This document shows positions 1 to 5,941 of a stretch of 5,974 nt of DNA, in pieces. The stretch is from assembly GCA_002321335.1 (NCBI GenBank), contig DCMG01000106.1, positions 1 to 5,974 on the forward strand. The letters run 5' to 3'. This stretch comes from Bacteroidales bacterium UBA1628. Its GTDB lineage: Bacteria > Bacteroidota > Bacteroidia > Bacteroidales > UBA932. The notes under the pieces are model-generated. The model saw nothing but the letters and a program-made list of their open reading frames with translations. It was not told where the DNA came from and did no database searches. Position 1 is the stretch's first letter. The number at the start of each line of letters is the position of its first letter. The position numbers were made by a program, and so were the translations under genes.

Positions 1-56
1 TCGAGGCCGTGGCCGCCATCGTTCTCGCCGACCTTGCGATGTCTCGTGGCATCTAA
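1..56 (+). CDS. C-terminal end of an unidentified protein (partial, runs off the left edge)
   Basis: Reading from base 3 the frame gives EAVAAIVLADLAMSRGI followed by TAA at 54-56. The only support for coding is comparison with the second copy at 1743-1796, which reads EAVTAIVLADLVMTRGV and also stops with TAA at the same point. Of nine base differences between the two, five are silent third-position changes and the others give conservative swaps (A/T, A/V, S/T, I/V). That is the pattern expected of a protein-coding end kept under selection. The segment is hydrophobic, but too short to name a family. The minus strand is also open here, so a non-coding repeat remains a fair alternative. Confidence 0.3.
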   Translation, partial: EAVAAIVLADLAMSRGI

Positions 57-166
57 TAGATTGATAATGAGTGGTCAATAATGATGTTTCTGTCCCGAAT
101 CAGGCACCGGAACACCATTGCTTTCGCTTGAATGCCAATGTGTTAACTGCCACGGTTCCTACTCGG
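1..166 (+). repeat. Diverged direct repeat, left copy
   Basis: This stretch aligns over its whole length with 1741-1906 in the same orientation. The first 56 bases differ at nine positions. The block 121-158 differs from 1859-1896 at four positions and includes the shared 13-mer ACTGCCACGGTTC (146-158). The middle (about 57-120) is more diverged and contains small indels. The two copies enclose the DUF4143 ATPase gene and its promoter. The left copy starts at or before the window edge, so its true extent is unknown. Between 167 and the ATPase stop at 229 I see nothing beyond a weak 5-bp inverted repeat (GGCAA 181-185, TTGCC 194-198). Confidence 0.75.
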
Positions 167-228
167 CTAGTTTAATCTTAGGCAACTTATTATTTGCCGC
201 CCACTAAACGTAGAATATGAATGGACTT

Positions 229-1575
229 TTACAGAAGCGGAGTCATATACATTGGGATAAACACATAACCGTTTTCCTCCTTATAATCTTGAGTATGGAT
301 TATGTATGAAGTATGAAGCTGTCCTTTGAATTTTTCACGGAATTTTGCCAGTGACGAAAAGGCGGAGTATTTGCCGGACTTCACTTCCAAGGGGCTAATA
401 TTATGTGCGTTGTTCAGTGTCGGTTTTTCAACAAGGAAATCGACCTCCATCCTATCCTCTGCGACCGTTGAGTAATTGCTGTAGAAATACAAAGAGTGGC
501 CATTTGCTACAAGCATCTGAGCGACAATATTTTCCATCAACATTCCCTCGTTGATTTCCAACTTGCCAAGAAGAAGTTTCTGATACAACTCTTCTCCTTG
601 GATGGCTTTATCATCGAATGCGTGGGAAATCAAGAGTCCTGTGTCACCCATGTAGCATTTGAAAGTCTGGTCATCTCTTTTCAGCCTCATGCCAACCTGA
701 GGTTCTGTGACACCATAGCAGATATTCACAAAACGTGCGTCTTGCAGCCACAGAAATGATGACTCGTAGCTTCTATACCTTGCACCTTCACCTAAACTTG
801 CAAGGCGAAACTTTTTTTCGTGTTTCTGTAGTTCCCCGGGAATCTGATCCCACACGGCTTTGACTTTTTCTGTGTAACCCTTGACATGCTTGTCAATGCT
901 ACGACGGTATAATGCCAAAATATCCCGCTTCACGATGTCCACTCTTCGGAATATTCCCGTTTCCACAAACTCTTTTACTGCTTGTGGCATTCCACCAACG
1001 ATGAGATATTGCCGAAATAAGGTCATCGCTTTACGGTGCATTGGTCCAAGCTGGCACCGGTTCTCGAAACACGTCTTTATGAACGGCATGGTCATCTCGT
1101 CTCCCAGTGCCCACAAAAACTCCTCAAAATCCATTGGAAACATTTGAAGAGGTCTTTCTTCAGATGGTAGCAGAATGTCTTCCGTGTTCTCATTGATGCT
1201 TACAAGAGACCCAGTTTCTATGTAGTCATATCGTCCGTCTGCGACAAGGTGTTTGATGGCTTGACGCGCCATAGGATATTTCTGAACCTCATCGAAAATG
1301 ATCAACGACTTTCTCTCATACAACTGAACACCAGCGACATTTTGCAAGAAGAGAAGAAAAGTGTCTGTTTCATTCAGATACTCATCAAAGACTTCCTTCA
1401 TGGATTTGCTGATGTGTGCAAAATCCACAAGAATATATGACTTATACTCATTATTGGCGAACTCTTCCACTATAAAACTCTTTCCCACCCGTCTGGCACC
1501 CTCTATTAGGAGAGCAACCTTTCCTTTCTCTTCATTTTTCCACCGTAAAAGCGAATCATATATTTTCCTTTTCAT
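229..1575 (-). CDS. AAA-family ATP-binding protein with C-terminal DUF4143 domain
   Basis: The 448-residue protein has the usual layout and length of the DUF4143 ATPases that are abundant, often in many paralogues, in Bacteroidetes. The N-terminal AAA domain spans about residues 17-150: Walker A GARRVGKS at 26-33, Walker B LIIFDE at 91-96 (D95, E96), and a sensor-1-like IETGS at 119-123. A linker rich in basic and aromatic residues (about 180-250) leads to DUF4143, with KCYMGDTGLL at 307-316. The C-terminus carries EVDF (377-380) and PLEVKSGK (395-402); D379 with E397 and K399 resembles the core of a PD-(D/E)XK nuclease fold. No signal peptide or membrane segment is visible, so it should be cytoplasmic. 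Its cellular role is not established for the family. The ATG at 1575 fits the domain start and lies just downstream of a promoter candidate; there is no clear Shine-Dalgarno. The gene stands alone, is AT-richer than its neighbours and sits between direct repeats, suggesting acquisition as a cassette. Family assignment is firm; function is unknown. Confidence 0.93.
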   Translation of the reverse strand: MKRKIYDSLLRWKNEEKGKVALLIEGARRVGKSFIVEEFANNEYKSYILVDFAHISKSMKEVFDEYLNETDTFLLFLQNVAGVQLYERKSLIIFDEVQKYPMARQAIKHLVADGRYDYIETGSLVSINENTEDILLPSEERPLQMFPMDFEEFLWALGDEMTMPFIKTCFENRCQLGPMHRKAMTLFRQYLIVGGMPQAVKEFVETGIFRRVDIVKRDILALYRRSIDKHVKGYTEKVKAVWDQIPGELQKHEKKFRLASLGEGARYRSYESSFLWLQDARFVNICYGVTEPQVGMRLKRDDQTFKCYMGDTGLLISHAFDDKAIQGEELYQKLLLGKLEINEGMLMENIVAQMLVANGHSLYFYSNYSTVAEDRMEVDFLVEKPTLNNAHNISPLEVKSGKYSAFSSLAKFREKFKGQLHTSYIIHTQDYKEENGYVFIPMYMTPLL

Positions 1576-1581
1576 AAATCA

Positions 1582-1598
1582 TTGTTTCTTAGAAACAA
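1582..1598. promoter_or_regulatory. 17-bp perfect palindrome upstream of the ATPase start
   Basis: TTGTTTCT and AGAAACAA form 8-bp arms around a single central T, ending 7 bases before the ATPase start codon. It overlaps the end of the candidate -7 element (1596-1603) and would cover the predicted transcription start. It could be a repressor operator, or a small hairpin in the 5' leader. The dyad is seen directly; its role is inferred. Confidence 0.45.
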
Positions 1599-1627
1599 AA
1601 ATAATATGCTTGCACCAAACAAACAAA
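1596..1627 (-). promoter_or_regulatory. Candidate Bacteroidetes-type promoter of the ATPase gene
   Basis: On the minus strand TTTG (1627-1624) is followed after 20 bases by TATTTTTG (1603-1596), a full match to the TAnnTTTG -7 element with normal spacing. Transcription would begin about 15 bases before the ATG, giving a very short leader. The spacer contains one of the three dyad sites (1608-1620), so a protein bound there would block polymerase. Confidence 0.5.
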
Positions 1628-1686
1628 TTTCAAATGAATATTTTGCACTAAACTTAGATTTTTACAATGCTATGTTTGCACCAAAC
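1608..1686. repeat. Three phased 13-bp dyad sites, 33-bp period (operator-like)
   Basis: The 11-mer TTGCACCAAAC occurs at 1610-1620 and 1676-1686, with TTGCACTAAAC at 1643-1653; starts are exactly 33 bases apart. Extended by two bases, the outer site at 1674-1686 is a perfect dyad, GTTTG-CAC-CAAAC; the sites at 1608-1620 and 1641-1653 keep most of that symmetry. The sequence between sites is not conserved, so this is a series of binding sites and not a simple tandem duplication. A 33-bp period is about three helical turns, placing all three on one face of the DNA. The site nearest the gene lies inside the promoter spacer. This suggests cooperative binding of a dimeric regulator of the ATPase gene. 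Confidence 0.6.
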
Positions 1687-1700
1687 TGAGAAATGTAATC

Positions 1701-1796
1701 TGCGTCGCCGACCTTGCATTGTCAATCAATCCCGTCATCGTCGAAGCCGTCACCGCCATCGTCCTCGCTGACCTTGTGATGACTCGTGGTGTCTAA
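1701..1796 (+). pseudogene. Orphan C-terminal gene fragment in the right repeat copy
   Basis: The plus-strand frame reads CVADLALSINPVIV, then EAVTAIVLADLVMTRGV, and stops with TAA at 1794-1796. The last 17 residues match the protein end at 3-56 with conservative changes only. The start of the fragment is uncertain: base composition shifts from AT-rich to GC-richer near 1700, which I take as the junction. Upstream the frame stays open only to a TGA at 1635-1637 and has no plausible start. There is an internal echo: TCGCCGACCTTGC at 1705-1717 resembles TCGCTGACCTTGT 60 bases later (1765-1777). The minus strand is also open, so coding on this strand is likely but not certain. Confidence 0.3.
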
Positions 1797-1906
1797 TCTT
1801 TTGATAAGGAGTGAATAAGGCGATGTAGTGGTCTTATTTTCAGCACCACGAAGTTGTTCTTTCGCCTGAATGTCAATATGTTGACTGCCACGGTTCTTCG
1901 CTTCGG
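1741..1906 (+). repeat. Diverged direct repeat, right copy
   Basis: Partner of the repeat at 1-166. After the TAA at 1794-1796 the conserved block resumes at 1859-1896, matching 121-158. In this copy several frames are open past the repeat. On the plus strand one ends at TAA 1980-1982 and contains ATG 1878 (34 codons, MLTATVLRFGDLWEKY at its start). On the minus strand a 78-codon frame without a start runs from 1958 to a stop at 1722-1724. None can be chosen from sequence alone, so I annotate no gene in 1797-2046 beyond the repeat and the regulatory elements at 1977-2033. Confidence 0.75.
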
Positions 1907-1976
1907 TGATTTGTGGGAGAAGTATAAAGTCAGTGATGTCGTGCGGACGATAAATACTTCACGTCCTTTTGATGGT

Positions 1977-2011
1977 TTTTAACAAGGTTGTTTTAAACAA
2001 GGTTGTTAAAA
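1977..2011. repeat. 35-bp imperfect palindrome made of two AACAAGGTTGTT units
   Basis: AACAAGGTTGTT occurs at 1981-1992 and 1996-2007, 15 bases apart. Each unit is itself a dyad (AACAA / TTGTT around GG). Together with flanking bases they make a larger dyad whose outer arms are TTTTAACAA (1977-1985) and TTGTTAAAA (2003-2011), with TTGTTT / AAACAA in the middle. The right part overlaps the -33 element of the promoter at 2002-2033. It could be an operator or a hairpin ending transcription from the left. Confidence 0.5.
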
Positions 2012-2033
2012 AAGATTATAGTGCGTATATTTG
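2002..2033 (+). promoter_or_regulatory. Candidate Bacteroidetes-type promoter
   Basis: GTTG (2002-2005) is followed after 20 bases by TATATTTG (2026-2033), a full match to TAnnTTTG. Transcription would begin near 2040, just before the ATG at 2047 of the decayed ATPase gene, which was probably its original target. It may now drive the GH97 gene through a leader of about 190 bases containing that remnant, since no equally good promoter lies closer. Confidence 0.5.
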
Positions 2034-2046
2034 CCATTGAATATTA

Positions 2047-2190
2047 ATGACAACGGACATGGACTCACCATTTGTTTTCGGGGTAAGGGTTGAGGGGGAT
2101 GCCTTCACCGGACAGATAAGACGAGAAAGAAAAGACGAGGCGGAAAATAAAGGTGTGGAAGGTAGAGGTTGTGTCATAATGCCTGAATAA
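2047..2190 (+). pseudogene. Decayed N-terminal fragment of an AAA ATPase (47 codons)
   Basis: The frame starts MTTDMDSPFVFGVRVEGDAF and ends at TAA 2188-2190. The pattern (N/S)PFxFGxxVxGDxFTDR is what I know from the start of a common Bacteroidetes AAA ATPase group (ATPase_2/archaeal-ATPase type), where it precedes the P-loop. Here the frame reads FTG and then loses the pattern. Dropping one of the two Gs at 2110-2111 gives FTDR, followed by a stop and then a charged stretch (DEKEKTRRKIK), as expected of a frameshifted gene. No Walker A follows, so the rest is lost. It sits 14 bases downstream of a strong promoter candidate. Alternatively it is a genuine 47-residue peptide or chance similarity. 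Confidence 0.5.
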
Positions 2191-2229
2191 CTTTCTTTGA
2201 CTTCAGAGATAATTTGTATTTTTGTTGTC

Positions 2230-4233
2230 ATGACTCTCAGATCCATTTTTATCGCGGCGGCTGTTTCGTTGCTGGCTGTTCTGCCATCCGCCGCCAAAGA
2301 CAAAAACTACAAAGTCGTTTCTCCTGACGGCAACCTGTCGGCCACTCTTGTGGTCGGACAGACGATATCGTATGCTGTTTCCAGAGGCGATGTTCTTCTA
2401 ATCGACTCGTCGGAGATCTCGATGACAATGACTGACGGCTCCGTGTTCGGGAAAAACGACAATGTCTGCAAGGTCCGGAAGGCCAGCGTTGACCAGACTC
2501 TCCCGGCTGTGGCATATAAAAGAGCCGAGGTGCGGGATAACTACAATGAGATCACTCTCATATTCAAAGAGTTCTCGCTCGTTTTCCGCGCCTATGACGA
2601 AGGGATCGCCTATCGCTTTGTCAATGGTCCAGACGAAGCCTTTGTCCAGAACGAGCAGGCTGAATTTCGTTTCGCCAATGACTGGACAGCCTATGTCCCT
2701 TACGTGTCCCAGCACACGGAAACACTTGACACTCAATTCTGGAACTCATTCGAAAGCACCTATGATGTGCACTGCGTCTCAGAGTGGGACAAGAGACGTA
2801 TGGCTTTCCTGCCGCTTGCTGTAGCCGCAGACAACGGGGTCAAGGTCTTGATAACAGAGGCGGACCTGCTGGATTACCCTGGAATGTACCTTTATAATGA
2901 AAAAGGCTCGACCTGCTTGTCAGGACGCTTCGCCTGCTATCCGGAGACCGTCAGGACGGCTGGCCTCAGCGGCATTCAGGAAGAGGTAATAGACAGGAAG
3001 GATTTCATCGCCAAGGCTTCCGCCGGAGAGGCTTTTCCGTGGCGCGTCATAATGGTGACAAAAAAGGATTCTGAGATGGCAGTCAATGACCTTGTCTGGA
3101 AACTGGCCACACCTTCCGACCCTTCGATGGATTTCAGTTGGGTAAAGCCCGGAATGGCGGTTTGGGACTGGTGGCACGGACGTAACCTTTACGGTGTGGA
3201 TTTCCGCCCGGGGATCAACACGGAGACCTACAAGTACTACATCGACTTCGCCTCCTGCAATGGAGTCCCTTATGTCCTTATGGATGCGGGGTGGTCTCCG
3301 GACAGAGGGCAACAGGATCAGATGAAGGTGGTTCCGGAAATTAACCTTCCTTTCCTTATTGAATATGCCCGCGAGAGGAATGTCGGACTTATCCTTTGGG
3401 TCGGATTCAGTCCGTTCCGCAGGAATATGGAGGCTGTCTGCCGCCACTTTTCCCGGATTGGGATCAAAGGCTTCAAGGTCGATTTTATGGACAGGGACGA
3501 CCAGGATGTGGTGGATTTTCACAGGAAAGCCGCCGAGACAACCGCAAGGTACGGATTGATGGTTGACTTCCACGGGACCTACAAGCCGGTGGGACTGAAC
3601 CGAACCTATCCGAATGTGGTGAATTACGAAGGCGTGTTCGGGCTGGAGCAGATGAAATGGAAAAAGGCGATGGTCGATCAGGTGACCTACGATGTCACGA
3701 TGCCGTTCATCAGGATGGCCGCCGGTCCTGTGGACTACACCCAAGGAGCGATGAGAAACGCCTCCAAAGGCAATTACCATCCGGTCGAATCGGAGCCAAT
3801 GAGCCAAGGCACCCGCTGCCACCAGCTCGCTGAATATGTCGTCTTCGACTCTCCGCTTAACATGATGTGTGACTCTCCGTCCAACTATATGGCCGAGCCC
3901 GAGTGTACAAAGTTTATCGCGGGATGTCCTACGGTCTGGGACGAGAGCTTGGCCGTGAATGGAGAGATTGGACAATTCATCACCCTTGCCCGCCGCAGCG
4001 GGAATGTCTGGTACGTCGGTTCGCTGAACAACTGGAATGCCAGAGACTTGACCCTCAATCTCGGCTTTCTTGGAGAAGGAGAATGGGCGATGGAAATCTT
4101 CCGTGATGGTGTCAACGCTGACCGCGCCGCCCGGGACTTCAAGCGAGAATCCTACCCTGTGCCAGCCGACCGCAATGTCAGAATCCATATGGCTCCCGGG
4201 GGCGGCTGGGCTGCCCGTCTGACCAGAAAGTAA
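2230..4233 (+). CDS. Exported GH97-family glycoside hydrolase, retaining type (probable alpha-galactosidase)
   Basis: The 667-residue protein is a full-length GH97 enzyme. I chose the ATG at 2230 because it starts a good signal peptide: R4, a hydrophobic core IFIAAAVSLLAVL, and likely cleavage after PSAA near residue 22. A TTG 11 codons earlier (2197) would bury it behind another hydrophobic run. The N-terminal beta-sandwich domain spans about 25-275, the catalytic barrel about 285-570 (VLMDAGWSPDR near 349-359, KVDFMDRDDQ near 416-425) and the C-terminal beta domain about 575-667. D418 in KVDF sits where retaining GH97 enzymes such as Bacteroides BT1871 carry the nucleophile; inverting SusB-type alpha-glucosidases have glycine there. 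The acid/base is expected in NYEGVFGLEQ, at E473 or less likely E467. It should act in the periplasm or at the outer membrane, releasing terminal alpha-linked sugar, most likely galactose. No SusC/SusD genes are visible. There is no clear Shine-Dalgarno; a weaker promoter (TTG 2169-2171, TAACTTTC 2188-2195) is an alternative to the one at 2002-2033. Family is certain; substrate is inferred. Confidence 0.95.
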   Translation: MTLRSIFIAAAVSLLAVLPSAAKDKNYKVVSPDGNLSATLVVGQTISYAVSRGDVLLIDSSEISMTMTDGSVFGKNDNVCKVRKASVDQTLPAVAYKRAEVRDNYNEITLIFKEFSLVFRAYDEGIAYRFVNGPDEAFVQNEQAEFRFANDWTAYVPYVSQHTETLDTQFWNSFESTYDVHCVSEWDKRRMAFLPLAVAADNGVKVLITEADLLDYPGMYLYNEKGSTCLSGRFACYPETVRTAGLSGIQEEVIDRKDFIAKASAGEAFPWRVIMVTKKDSEMAVNDLVWKLATPSDPSMDFSWVKPGMAVWDWWHGRNLYGVDFRPGINTETYKYYIDFASCNGVPYVLMDAGWSPDRGQQDQMKVVPEINLPFLIEYARERNVGLILWVGFSPFRRNMEAVCRHFSRIGIKGFKVDFMDRDDQDVVDFHRKAAETTARYGLMVDFHGTYKPVGLNRTYPNVVNYEGVFGLEQMKWKKAMVDQVTYDVTMPFIRMAAGPVDYTQGAMRNASKGNYHPVESEPMSQGTRCHQLAEYVVFDSPLNMMCDSPSNYMAEPECTKFIAGCPTVWDESLAVNGEIGQFITLARRSGNVWYVGSLNNWNARDLTLNLGFLGEGEWAMEIFRDGVNADRAARDFKRESYPVPADRNVRIHMAPGGGWAARLTRK

Positions 4234-4307
4234 TCGTCACGGTACACCTGTGAAAGCTGCTTGCGTCCGTGGCGGCCAAGTGACTCATAATCAATGAATA
4301 GTCTACC

Positions 4308-4338
4308 TCTCCTCCTGCCCGTTTCATTCAGGAGGTGA
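4308..4338. terminator. Hairpin between the convergent GH97 and aroA genes
   Basis: CCTCCTG (4311-4317) and CAGGAGG (4329-4335) make a 7-bp GC-rich stem with an 11-base loop; after one mismatch, two more pairs extend it. It lies about 75 bases after the GH97 stop and about 85 bases after the aroA stop, where a bidirectional terminator would be expected. No strong T-run follows on either strand, so an intrinsic terminator is not certain. Nothing else in 4234-4420 is recognisable. Confidence 0.4.
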
Positions 4339-4420
4339 AGTAATCATTATCCTCATTGTCAACTACTTGGATGCCACGGGTCGGATAAGGATTAGAATAT
4401 TGCCTTTGATTTGGATGTTT

Positions 4421-5941
4421 TTAGCATTCCAGACAGCGGTAGGTGTCGAGGAAGGCGGGGAAGGATTTGGCGATGCAGATGGTGTCGTCAATGTGGATGG
4501 GGGAGTCGGTGCACCAGGAGGCGATGGTCAGGGCCATGGCCATGCGATGGTCGTGCGAGGATGTATATTCACCACCCTTCAGAAGGTGACCGTTCAGGAG
4601 GCGGCTCTCAACGGATTCACCGGTGATGGTGAGGGTGTCGCCGCTGGCGTAAGCCTCCACGCCCATCTGGGTGAGCATATTCAGAATCGCAGTGCCTCGG
4701 TCGCTTTCCTTGCTGGCCAACCTCTTGAATCCTTGAATATTACTGCGTCCGTGGCAGAAGGCGGCGAGGATGGAGACAATCGGAAACAGGTCCGGGCAGT
4801 TGTTGAGGTCGGTGTCGAAGGCGCGGAGCGGGGCTTTCTGGGCGGTGATCAGGCCGTGGTGGCCTTTCGGAACGTTTGCCTCGGATTCGCCCTCTTCGCA
4901 GTCCGTTTTGTAATTTGCCAGGTCTGTATCTTCATTGGCCGCATCTTCACTGCCAACGTTTCCATCTATCGGCTCGTCATCGATCTGCGACAGGCTGGCT
5001 CCGGCCTCCATCAGGATGTCCATGATCGAGATGTCGGCTTGAAGGGAAGTCGTGTCGAGCCCGGTCAGCTTCACGTCCCCGAACAGGGCTCCGGCCACAA
5101 GGAAATTGGCGGCGGCGCTCCAGTCGCCCTCGATGTCAAAGACTGCCGGGGAATATTTCTGCCCGCCCTTGATTTTGAACGTGATGCCGGTGCAGAGGCT
5201 CCAGTCCTGCGTCTCAAGGAAATCCTCGCCACCTTCCATCTCGCTGCCGATCTTGATGCCGAAGCGGCGGAGCACGTCAGCGGTGATGAACATGTACGGG
5301 ATGCTCTTGGGGTCGTGAATATGCAGGGTCGAGTCTCCGGGAAGGAGCGGCAGGGCCATCAGCAGGCCGGAGATCAGCTGCGAGCCGCCTTTGCCTGAGA
5401 CGCTGGCCTTGCCGGACAGCAGAGGACCTTGGACGGTGAGGGGCACGTGGACTTCGGGAGCCGGGTTGAGAGGCCTCAGGACCGTTCCGAAGCCGGCCAT
5501 GATTTCGGCCGCGCCCTTCAGAGGCCTGGTTGGAAGGGTCCCTACCCCGTCGATTTCGATTTGATTCCCGTTGCCGAGTGCTGCGGCGAGCGGGATCAGC
5601 AGACGGGTCAGCAGGCCGGATTCCCCGACGTTGATCTTTTCGGGGATATTCGTTGACGATGAGCCTATGCCTTCTATGATTAAGGTCTTTCCGGTCGCTT
5701 CGGTGTTTGGTGAGCTCAGTCGAACCACAGGCTCAGCGACCGAGACCTTCGCCCCGAGTGCCTTGGCGACCTCGATCGCCGCCTCGTTGTCTCCGCAAGG
5801 GGAGTAGCCTCCGAGTCTGGATTCGCCCTCGGCGAGGGCCGCTGCGATGATGGCCCGCTGGGCGAAACTCTTTGAGGCCGGCATATTCAGAGCCGTGTCG
5901 CAATGAAGAGGTTTCCTATCGCCATAGACGGCCGTAAGCAT
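4421..5941 (-). CDS. aroA: 3-phosphoshikimate 1-carboxyvinyltransferase (EPSP synthase)
   Basis: The enzyme joins phosphoenolpyruvate to shikimate 3-phosphate, giving EPSP in the cytoplasmic shikimate pathway to aromatic amino acids and folate. Signatures in order: PASKSFAQR at 21-29 (K24 in the phosphate-binding loop), GESGLLTRLL at 106-115 (position of LGNAGTAMRPL in E. coli AroA), GSQLISGLLMALP at 186-198, NNCPDLFP at 380-387 with catalytic D384, KESDRGTA at 411-418, and SSHDHRMAMAL at 461-471. All key residues look intact. At 506 residues it is about 80 longer than E. coli AroA (427); much of the excess is an acidic insert at about 320-360 (DNA about 4862-4984) between LQADISIMDILMEAGA and TAQKAPLRAFDTDL. 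The ATG at 5941 places PASKS at residue 21, close to the E. coli spacing. However, the frame stays open to the window edge (AAAPGQWSYSE precedes the ATG), so a longer N-terminus is possible. Upstream neighbours are outside the window, and the gene converges on GH97. Confidence 0.95.
   Translation of the reverse strand: MLTAVYGDRKPLHCDTALNMPASKSFAQRAIIAAALAEGESRLGGYSPCGDNEAAIEVAKALGAKVSVAEPVVRLSSPNTEATGKTLIIEGIGSSSTNIPEKINVGESGLLTRLLIPLAAALGNGNQIEIDGVGTLPTRPLKGAAEIMAGFGTVLRPLNPAPEVHVPLTVQGPLLSGKASVSGKGGSQLISGLLMALPLLPGDSTLHIHDPKSIPYMFITADVLRRFGIKIGSEMEGGEDFLETQDWSLCTGITFKIKGGQKYSPAVFDIEGDWSAAANFLVAGALFGDVKLTGLDTTSLQADISIMDILMEAGASLSQIDDEPIDGNVGSEDAANEDTDLANYKTDCEEGESEANVPKGHHGLITAQKAPLRAFDTDLNNCPDLFPIVSILAAFCHGRSNIQGFKRLASKESDRGTAILNMLTQMGVEAYASGDTLTITGESVESRLLNGHLLKGGEYTSSHDHRMAMALTIASWCTDSPIHIDDTICIAKSFPAFLDTYRCLEC

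Noticed and set aside
181..198. GGCAA / TTGCC inverted repeat after the ATPase stop as a terminator
   Set aside because: The stem is only five pairs with an 8-base AT-rich loop and no T-run on the ATPase strand.
1608..1686. Short CRISPR-like array from the 33-bp repeat period
   Set aside because: The repeated part is only 11-13 bp with 20-22 bp between, far shorter than CRISPR repeats, one of three units is degenerate, and no cas gene is present; operator sites explain it better.
2196..2224. Promoter-like TTTG (2196-2199) and TATTTTTG (2217-2224) just before GH97
   Set aside because: The spacer is only 17 bases and transcription would begin at about 2231, at the ATG itself, leaving no leader; no later start codon would keep the signal peptide.
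2197..2229. TTG start 11 codons upstream for the GH97 protein
   Set aside because: It would place extra hydrophobic residues before the signal peptide that begins at the ATG at 2230, and no ribosome-binding site supports it.
2920..4188. 422-codon open frame on the minus strand inside the GH97 gene
   Set aside because: It lies wholly antisense to a clearly recognisable full-length GH97 enzyme and its translation shows no recognisable domain; its length follows from the GC-rich codon use of the real gene.
4367..5398. 343-codon open frame on the plus strand opposite aroA
   Set aside because: Antisense to conserved AroA motifs, with a biased low-complexity translation and no family pattern.
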